NCBI GenBank assembly: GCA_036768485.1
Contig: JAVLUZ010000154.1
Span: 26,969,535-27,033,534, forward strand
Direction: 5' to 3'
Source: Mermis nigrescens
Taxonomy: Eukaryota > Nematoda > Enoplea > Mermithida > Mermithidae
Length of the DNA: 64,000 nt
Position numbers and translations under genes: made by a program. The notes beneath the pieces were generated by a model. The model was given only the letters and a program-made list of their open reading frames with translations. It was not told where the DNA came from and did not search any database. Within the stretch, counting starts at the first letter, position 1; the number at the start of each line of letters is the position of its first letter. Shown piece after piece: positions 59,301-64,000 of the stretch.

Positions 59301-60836
59301 AGATCAAATTTTGAAAAAAAAATAAATTTGGCCTTCACGAAACAATTTTTTCGCGACTGTCGTTGATTTTTCAAATACTTTTACAAAATACCCTGTTTTT
59401 CGCGTTTATGGAGCTGCATCCTACGTTTTCCAATTATTTTTATACTTAGTATAGTTCGATTCAGGTCTTCGACGACAGTGCCTTGAGTGCTGGTGCTAAA
59501 GCACACTTACTTAGACTTTATCCCCACGCAAAACGAGCTCATTTCAAGACAGGTGGCAATTATCCTTTTTTAAGCCGAAGCGACGAAATCAACATGCATA
59601 TCATAGTGAGTCATTTCTATCATAAGGTCACGTGCAAGCTCTAAAAAGTAAAACGTTATGTATTGATAGCATTGGTATGGCGAAAAAACACCATTTTTCA
59701 ATGTTTCTCATCGAATAATATCCATTGGCATCAAATAATTACGAAAAAAACAAAAAGAATGTTAAAAATTGAATTCTGGGTGGGGTATTTTGGTTTCTGG
59801 GTGGGATGTATTCCTCCTTTCTAGGGGGTGTGCATACCCCCAGCCCCCCTCGCCCCACTCCCACGTGTGGATGGGAGCCCCTACCCAAAGCTTTGTGACC
59901 CTTCTCCCTCGAAGTTTTTGGGAAACTTGAATTTTTTGGCCATTTTTGGTGTTTTTTGACCAAAAACTGCAGGTCATTTACCCTCTCCCCTAAAAATGGC
60001 CGTGGCACTCCCACCTGAAATTACGAGCCGTTACATGTATGATTATTAGCCAGAATTCGCGAAGAAGTCCGTAGATCAGTTATATTCTGTCTACTTAAGC
60101 TTGTGGCTTTCTCTTAAGTTTAATTCACACAGGCTACAAAAGTGGTTTAGAAAGTTGATGCAGTAGAACCGCACACGAATTTTTTCGTTCTTATGTTTTT
60201 TGGTTGTTTGGTTGCTGCTTTATTGACTGGATGTTCATTTATATTGTGAAAATTGTTTAATTATGAGTATTTATTCAGAAAAATATTCATTCTTAGAAAA
60301 CCTCGTTCTCAAATATATAAGTTCAAAATTTTTCATCCTGTTCAATTGTGTTGAATAGGGTAGAAATTTTAAGTTCTTAGTTAAAGACATCTATTGAACC
60401 TTTTATAAGCCATAAAAATTTACGAAGATTCACTTCTGTAAATGGCTGAATTTCACTTCGACTTTTAAAACTTTAACATCGTATGAATCCCTGCTTTTCC
60501 AGTTCATCGTGTTGTAAAGTAAGCAATTTTGAATAGCAATAATTGGTAACTTTCGCTTAGCTTTTTTATTGCTCAAGGCTCAGGCTTTGAGCAATAAAAA
60601 AATAACGTTTTTAGGTAAAAGTAAATTGAAGTTACTTAATTTTATGGTAATTTTACAACATAATAAAAAAATGTTGTATTTCTTCAAGTAACGTTGCACA
60701 ACTCCCTCATCAAACTTCGTGCCACTGATTTTCTTCCAAAGATAGATATTTTAATTTTATGACCATAACTTAACAGGTGCATCTACAAGCCTTCAGAGGA
60801 ACAACATGGACCGCCTTAAATGAAAAAGACGGTTAG
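42790..60836 (+). CDS. SPG21: Maspardin, alpha/beta-hydrolase-fold protein (8 coding exons)
   Basis: Maspardin is a cytosolic and endosome-associated protein of the alpha/beta-hydrolase fold that binds CD4 and aldehyde dehydrogenase in mammals; no substrate is established. Coding exons: 42790-42846, 45900-46070, 50040-50120, 51287-51465, 52971-53076, 57137-57244, 59465-59605, 60777-60836. All junctions are GT..AG and phase-consistent (0, 0, 0, 2, 0, 0, 0), giving 300 residues against 308 in human. Recognised in order: [34 protein letters not shown]; the nucleophile elbow [16 protein letters not shown] (GxSxG); [41 protein letters not shown]. Oddities are about 11 extra residues before SLILCNSF and a shortened C-terminus. 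Introns of 1.1-4.1 kb carry many transposons, but the coding frame is intact. Confidence 0.95.
42856..43196. mobile_element. TATAGTC-family MITE in SPG21 intron 1
   Basis: Left end ATAGTCTGTTCCATTCCAAA and right end TTTGGAATGAAACAGACAT are inverted, about 20 bp. It starts nine bases into the intron, just beyond the donor. Confidence 0.78.
43200..44398. other. SPG21 intron 1, unassigned part
   Basis: 43495-43560 repeats CGGTATCAATGG, and 43620-43790 is rich in CAATCAA/CAACCAA runs. No gene or element ends. Confidence 0.4.
44407..44772 (+). mobile_element. CAGACATG-family element (hAT-like) in SPG21 intron 1
   Basis: Ends CAAACATGCACAGCATGGG and CTTGATCATGTCTG. Flanking octamers TGCTTATC (44399-44406) and AGCTTATC (44773-44780), 7 of 8. 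Hairpin box GGCGC-GTA-GCGCC at 44619. Relatives at 36843, 51565, 56529 and 57313. Confidence 0.85.
45900..46070 (+). CDS. SPG21: SPG21 coding exon 2
   Basis: 57 codons between ATATCGCAG and the donor TCG|GTAAGC. It carries the PPVSGGAD motif, the family's oxyanion-side loop, followed by [19 protein letters not shown]. Confidence 0.95.
47740..48364. mobile_element. CAGTGGCGG-family element in SPG21 intron 2
   Basis: Ends CAGTGGCGTACCTAGGATTTT and CCTAAATCCGCCCTG. Full-length like 19099-19682 (625 bp). Hairpin box at 47973 (AGCGC-GAA-GCGCC). Flanking octamers match at only 5 of 8. Confidence 0.8.
48440..48650 (+). mobile_element. CATGTAAC-family element
   Basis: Left end CAGACATGTAACAGGGAG and the block GTCCCCCCATCCCCCAAAGCC as at 37720. 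The right end is diverged. Confidence 0.55.
49352..49522. mobile_element. Small MITE with CACGTA termini in SPG21 intron 2
   Basis: Left GCAAGCACGTATCC and right GCTACGTGCCTGCC are inverted and imperfect. Contains the perfect palindrome GGGGGTTCGAACCCCC at about 49376-49394. This resembles a Pol III B box but has no A box or cloverleaf, so it is not a tRNA. Confidence 0.55.
50040..50120 (+). CDS. SPG21: SPG21 coding exon 3
   Basis: 27 codons after TTTTGTTCAG and before CAA|GTACGC: DYPNCWD followed by [12 protein letters not shown], the helix preceding the nucleophile elbow. Phase 0 at both ends. Confidence 0.92.
50734..50970 (+). mobile_element. CATACGTGGG-family element in SPG21 intron 3
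   Basis: Ends CACACATGGGCG and TGCCCACCTATG. Perfect 8-bp duplication GCTTCGCC (50726-50733, 50971-50978). A well-preserved, recent copy. Confidence 0.92.
51287..51465 (+). CDS. SPG21: SPG21 coding exon 4 (nucleophile elbow)
   Basis: 179 bp from TTATTAAG|GCC to TT|GTAAGT, exit phase 2. Encodes GSSLGG, the GxSxG nucleophile motif, then [10 protein letters not shown] and [14 protein letters not shown]. The segment between EYC and SLIL is about 11 residues longer than in the vertebrate protein. The acceptor has a weak pyrimidine tract; using it aligns the protein without gaps at this junction. Confidence 0.93.
51565..51960 (-). mobile_element. CAGACATG-family element, reverse copy, in SPG21 intron 4
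   Basis: Interior has GGCGC-TTC-GCGTC at 51732, the ACTAGAAAGATGGCATCGTC block, and the end AATTCCCAAGCTATGCATATCTG. A further partial copy in the other orientation follows at about 52040-52195. Confidence 0.65.
52971..53076 (+). CDS. SPG21: SPG21 coding exon 5
   Basis: Begins with one base completing the codon split at 51465 (phase 2), after CTTTTTTTGTAG. Encodes [13 protein letters not shown] then [10 protein letters not shown], ending AGG|GTACCA. The intron behind it carries the mariner element only 75 bp downstream. Confidence 0.92.
53285..53347. repeat. (GT)n microsatellite
   Basis: About 28 GT dinucleotides inside the mariner 5' region, ending TGGTGTGTATG. Confidence 0.95.
53591..54530 (+). 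pseudogene. Mariner transposase pseudogene (DD34D type)
   Basis: Recognised as a classical mariner transposase: a helix-turn-helix region ([19 protein letters not shown]), TVDES at 53863-53877 with the first catalytic Asp, HDNAP at about 54150 with the second, and YSPDLSPS with 34 residues to the third catalytic position. That position (54258-54260) is AAG, Lys, not Asp. TGG after DES has become TAG (53878-53880). At least one frameshift separates 53849-53940 from 53958-54359, and stops follow in the C-terminal part. The N-terminal DNA-binding half is incomplete. It cannot make active enzyme. Confidence 0.9.
55497..55730 (-). mobile_element. CATGTAAC-family element in SPG21 intron 5
   Basis: AAATGTAACGACTCAAAG at the left and the reversed TGGGTGGGGGTCGTGGGATCCC block at the right, as in 58602-58774. 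Ends not precisely resolved. Confidence 0.55.
56529..56905 (+). mobile_element. CAGACATG-family element in SPG21 intron 5
   Basis: Left end CAGACATGCACAGCATGGG, hairpin box GGCGC-GAA-GCGCC at 56738, right end near AAGATCATTTACAC (diverged). Confidence 0.72.
57137..57244 (+). CDS. SPG21: SPG21 coding exon 6
   Basis: 36 codons after CATTTTGCAG: a start matching the RLxSxxxxxLASRxTLNC region, then LPITLID before the donor GAT|GTAAGG. Phase 0 at both ends. Confidence 0.95.
57313..57945 (+). mobile_element. CAGACATG-family element split by a CATACGTGGG-family element (intron 6)
   Basis: The outer copy starts CAGACATGCATAGCATGG and resumes after about 57630 with ACGATACTTTTTCTTTC, ending AGATCATGT. 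The inner copy (about 57395-57630) starts CATAGGTGGGCGG and ends GTGTGTGCATA. The outer hairpin box at 57734 reads GGTGC-GGA-GCACC: the loop-side changes are paired, so the stem is kept. Confidence 0.75.
58602..58774 (-). mobile_element. CATGTAAC-family element in SPG21 intron 6
   Basis: Ends CATTAATGTATAACGGC and TCTGTTACACGTCTG. Perfect 8-bp duplication GATGGAAA (58594-58601, 58775-58782). This places the family with the hAT-like elements. Confidence 0.85.
59465..59605 (+). CDS. SPG21: SPG21 coding exon 7
   Basis: 47 codons between GTTCGATTCAG and ATA|GTGAGT. Begins VFDDSALS, contains [19 protein letters not shown] and ends INMHII. It includes the conserved KTGGNxP histidine-side region of maspardin. 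Confidence 0.96.
59673..60040 (-). mobile_element. Abutting CATACGTGGG and CATGTAAC element fragments (intron 7)
   Basis: 59673-59865 is a truncated CATACGTGGG-family copy ending CTCCCACGTGTG. 59866-60040 has the CATGTAAC-family block CTACCCAAAGCTTTGTGACC and right end GAGCCGTTACATGTATG. Confidence 0.65.
60777..60836 (+). CDS. SPG21: SPG21 coding exon 8 (terminal)
   Basis: 19 codons and TAG after [22 protein letters not shown] followed by a short charged tail. The vertebrate protein continues further, so this C-terminus is shortened. Confidence 0.9.
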   Translation: MHLQAFRGTTWTALNEKDG

Positions 60837-61395
60837 CGAATGTGCCCTAATTAATGTGATGATCTGTAAATTATTTTTGCTTGAAATTGCTTTCAAATTA
60901 CTTTTGCGTTAGTTAGTATTTGCTTGACTTATAACATTTCGTACTTCGGAAGTACTTGTGCACAATTACGTATGTACATTTAAATTTTGCACATATCAAG
61001 GATGATTTTTAACTTTCCGAAATTTTATTGGATAGGAAAACGTTAATGTCTCATTCTATTTTGCGTGCTAATTCAGCACTAGCGATGACCTTAGAAATTC
61101 AGTCAGGTTTCTGTGAAAAATGTTAATTTCAAGAAATTCGTCATTCCATTGGAGAATCCATTCTTGATTTGCACTGTTTTATGATTCATGCGTTTATTGA
61201 TATATTGCATATATGAATCACTTGTAATTTCGACGTAACCTATTGTAATTGTAGCCGTTCATACTTTTGCCTTTTCTGCGATATTGTGCTTTCATTTTTA
61301 TAGCTCTATGTTTAGATTTGTTATTTCGAAATTTCACTATGTTTGGTACGTTATTTTGCCGTCAGAATATGTACTTAATTTGGTTTTCTTTCAAT

Positions 61396-61401
61396 AATAA
61401 A
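61396..61401 (+). promoter_or_regulatory. Candidate poly(A) signal for SPG21
   Basis: AATAAA, followed by CCTTTTGTTG. It is the first clear one I found after the stop codon, implying a 3' UTR of about 0.57 kb. Position alone supports it. Confidence 0.3.
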
Positions 61402-61484
61402 CCTTTTGTTGCTAGACAGTAACATTAACACTGAAGTCAGGAAAAGCAAAAAGCAGTAATCGAAGAAATTAGTAAAAAATGTAC

Positions 61485-61940
61485 TTACTTTATAGGCTAA
61501 CCCTTAGCCGGTCCGCTCCGATGAAATGATGTTTCTCCATTCCTCACAAGAGCCCCGAAAAGCCGTGTGTTTTCGAAAGTTAGCAAAAACAGGTTTTGTG
61601 GAGTACATTCCTTCAAGGTCTTATCGTTATTATGGTCGTATTTACTCAGGGGCACCCCCCACATTGGCCGAAAAAAACTTATGGAGGTCGAAAAGATGCA
61701 ACAACTGCATCTCTTGTCATAAAACCAAATCATCAAGTTTTCGGCGCTTTACGCGCCATATACATAATTCTGTTTCAAAACACGACCAAAAAACAGCATT
61801 TTTCGTTCGAGGTTTTTTATCTCAATGGATATAGCACGTATAAAAATGTCGGGAAATGCGGTTTTTGCTCATCGAAGTTTTCGGGATAAAGTTAATTGTA
61901 ATTTAGGCCCCCCTTGGGTTAATCCTGGATAAGAGCCTGA
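61485..61940. other. Decayed TAGGCCCG-like element
   Basis: Left TAGGCTAACCCTTAGCC and right TTAATCCTGGATAAGAGCCTG are roughly inverted. A hairpin-like box GGCGCTTTACGCGCC is at 61743. Open frames of about 100 codons on both strands are by-products. Confidence 0.5.
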
Positions 61941-62455
61941 TCATCAAGTTGATTGATGTTGGCGCGCTGAGCAGACTAATGAATGACAGAATTATAATAA
62001 AATTACAGGCAAATCAATCAAGAGGAATTAGAAGTTTCGCTGTACGTGTACATTTGACAGCGCTGAAATCAAATTGCCTTGCCTTAAAAATTTTTGTGTG
62101 GGCCTTTTTCCACAATAAAACTTTCAAACGCTGAGAAAGCGCCGGCTACAATCCATAAAAGATTTTGAAAAATTGCGCCAAATATGGTAACAAATTATTT
62201 AAAAATGTATGGTTTCTCTATCCGCCCCATATGGCCTTTCGCATCGTGCAGGTGATCTCTGGCACTCGTCTACATACACTGCATGAAAACTAGAAAAATC
62301 TTAAAAGGGAAGGAAAAGTAGCATAACATGTAGTGGCACTATAGTTTGTTCCATTTTAAATAACCTATTTTCACTTTAGAGCTGATTACTGTAGCGGAAT
62401 ATTTTACGGATTAGGTTGTGTAAATACTGGTGTCATGTATCTACTTATGTAAGCG
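61941..62455. other. Unassigned stretch
   Basis: No supported gene or element ends. A short TATAGTTTGTTCCATTTTA at 62340 resembles a TATAGTC-family terminus. Confidence 0.35.
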
Positions 62456-62459
62456 ATGC

Positions 62460-63100
62460 GGACACGGCTAGTATTTGCCTTCGGGACTTACTTAGATACC
62501 TATGCTATTCCAGCGCTGGCCAGGTTCGCAAGATCGCTGGGCGAAAACCCGTTGGCCCTTGTAGACCTACGGCTTCGACTCCCTCAGTCCTAATATTGCT
62601 GACTGCTTCTTGTCGGGAGTCTCAGCAGCCACGCCCTAAAACCTAGCTCTGAGTACCTACCTAAATCCCGGAATACTCGCAAGCATACGTGGGCAGCAAG
62701 AAAATTCTGGGGGGTCCAAGATTTTTGAAGGTCAAAAAATGGCCTTAAAAATGGTGGTATGGTGATAAAAACACAATTTTTCGACGTTTCTCATCAAGCA
62801 CTATCCATTGGCATCAAAAAATTGCGAAAAAACGAGAAAAAAATTCAAAAATTGAATTCTGGGGGGGGTCTTTGATTTCTGGGGGGGTCTTTTGGTTTCT
62901 GGGGGGGTCCAGACCCCCCCCGGACCCCCCTCACGCCCATGTGTGCTCGCAAGGTCATTTGACCTATCTCAACCCAGCTCAAGTTGTTTATTTAACTTAT
63001 TTTCGGTGGTTAAGGCTGTCTTGAAATGTTTTTGGTTCCTAATTTGTGTAGCACTCTAAATTTCGAATACAACAACAACGAGCTCTCATCTGGACAGTCA
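62460..63100. repeat. Inverted copy of 25021-25390, carrying an insertion
   Basis: Reverse complement of the left-hand copy, interrupted by 62684-62945. The orientation suggests two copies of one larger repeat. Weak direct similarity of 63805-63910 to 24078-24180 (GGACAAGTACCT, AGGCATAACC) hints that the repeat extends further. Confidence 0.78.
62684..62945 (-). mobile_element. CATACGTGGG-family element with a known empty site
   Basis: Ends CATACGTGGGCAGC and ACGCCCATGTGTG. Perfect 8-bp duplication CTCGCAAG (62676-62683, 62946-62953). The paralogous locus at 25021-25390 has a single CTCGCAAG and no insert. Confidence 0.96.
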
Positions 63101-63364
63101 TCAAAAAAATATTAAATATAATTTTAGCTATTTTCGGGTTGAGCGAAAGATAAGAGAATTTCCACAAAATAAATATAAAATAAGATCATAAACTATTTAC
63201 CTTTCTAACTCAGTCGAAAGTGAATATTAAATAAAATCGTCGAGTCGCTCGACCAACCCTCGATGTAGCTTATCTCTGGGTGGTTTTTCACTATTTATTA
63301 CACAAATATACAAAGCACGGCTGTAAGCCGGCACACAACAATAAAACTAAAAGCTAATCGCAAC

Positions 63365-63618
63365 CATACGTGGGCAGCAAGAAAATTCTGGGGGTGCAAG
63401 ATTTTTTGAAGGTCAAAAAATGGCCTTAAAAATGGTGGTATAGCAATAAAAACACAATTTTTCAACGTTTCTCATCAAGCACTATCCATTAGCATCAAGA
63501 AATTGCGAAAAAAACGAAAAAAATTTCAAAAATTGTATTCTGGGGGGTATTTTGATTTCTGGGGGGTATTTTGGTTTCTGGCTGTGCATACTCCCCAAAC
63601 CCCCCACTCCCAGGTGTG
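63365..63618 (-). mobile_element. CATACGTGGG-family element
   Basis: Ends CATACGTGGGCAGC and CTCCCAGGTGTG. Perfect 8-bp duplication ATCGCAAC (63357-63364, 63619-63626). About 90% similar by eye to 62684-62945 and in the same orientation. Confidence 0.95.
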
Positions 63619-63626
63619 ATCGCAAC

Positions 63627-64000
63627 CAACGCCAATTCGTCAGAACTCCGACTGGCTATATCCTCCTAGGATATCTACAGTAACACAATGTCAACGAAAA
63701 TGAATTAACAACGATTGAAATTACTTTTTACCAAATCGAATGTTCGAGAAGTTTATAGCGGTAAAATAAGTAAATTACTGATGTTAGCATATACGTAACT
63801 CTGCTTTACCGGACAAGTACCTAATAGAATTTTGAATTGAAGAATAGGGGTTAATTGAGAACTGAAGGCATAACCTCGAGCTAACACATCCTAAGGATGG
63901 CTACTCGACTAGTTATGAAAATCCAATATCGTATGATGTCGTTGCAGGCTGGCTTCCGCGAACTAATGACGAAATGTTCGGATACAGTTCGTATCGTGTA
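63627..64000. other. Right-edge stretch
   Basis: No gene seen. Weak similarity to 24078-24320, as noted for the inverted repeat. The feature, if any, runs off the window. Confidence 0.35.

Noticed and set aside
61526..61889. Frames of about 100 codons on both strands
   Set aside because: They overlap each other and lie in a decayed TAGGCCCG-like element with a hairpin box.

Overview
This is a eukaryotic window, most likely from an arthropod and probably an insect. It is AT-rich, has spliced genes with GT..AG introns, and is dominated by DNA transposons and their short non-autonomous derivatives. Tc1/mariner transposases, hAT-type 8-bp target-site duplications (TSDs) and an animal maspardin gene fit this. 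The species cannot be named from the sequence. No bacterial, phage, CRISPR or operon structure is present.

The one host gene that can be reconstructed with confidence is maspardin (SPG21). It lies on the + strand as eight coding exons from 42790 to 60836. All exon junctions agree in phase and give a product of 300 residues. It is nearly invisible as open reading frames because the exons are 57-179 bp and the introns are full of transposons. A second, unidentified group of open exons for multi-pass membrane proteins lies on the - strand at 7989-12946; three of them end at phase-1 splice donors. A further + strand exon at 21616-21805 encodes a single membrane anchor.

Layout. 1-5.5 kb: microsatellite, a CATACGTGGG-family element, and a large non-coding dispersed repeat into which an apparently intact Tc1/mariner-group element (2228-3589, DD42D) has inserted. 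5.5-7.9 kb: a palindromic element, a 51-bp tandem array, a 48-bp tandem array and a 346-bp (CG)n tract. 8-13 kb: membrane-protein exon cluster. 13-23.6 kb: small elements, many with perfect 8-bp TSDs, and a large inverted repeat. 23.7-30 kb: a foldback with a minisatellite, a segment inversely repeated near the right end of the window, GGCGATATCGCC arrays and a tRNA-like relic. 29.6-38 kb: a circularly permuted duplication and three decayed LINE 3' ends. 38.0-41.3 kb: a five-level nest of insertions. 42.8-60.8 kb: SPG21 with its transposon-filled introns, including a dead mariner (53152-55212). 61-64 kb: repeats, including two clean CATACGTGGG-family insertions.

Two results stand out. The first is the nest at 37885-41480, where each layer is dated by its own TSD. 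The second is a 13-bp hairpin of the form GGCGC-NNN-GCGCC, plus a GAAACATCG-like box, that recur inside several non-autonomous element families with different terminal repeats.
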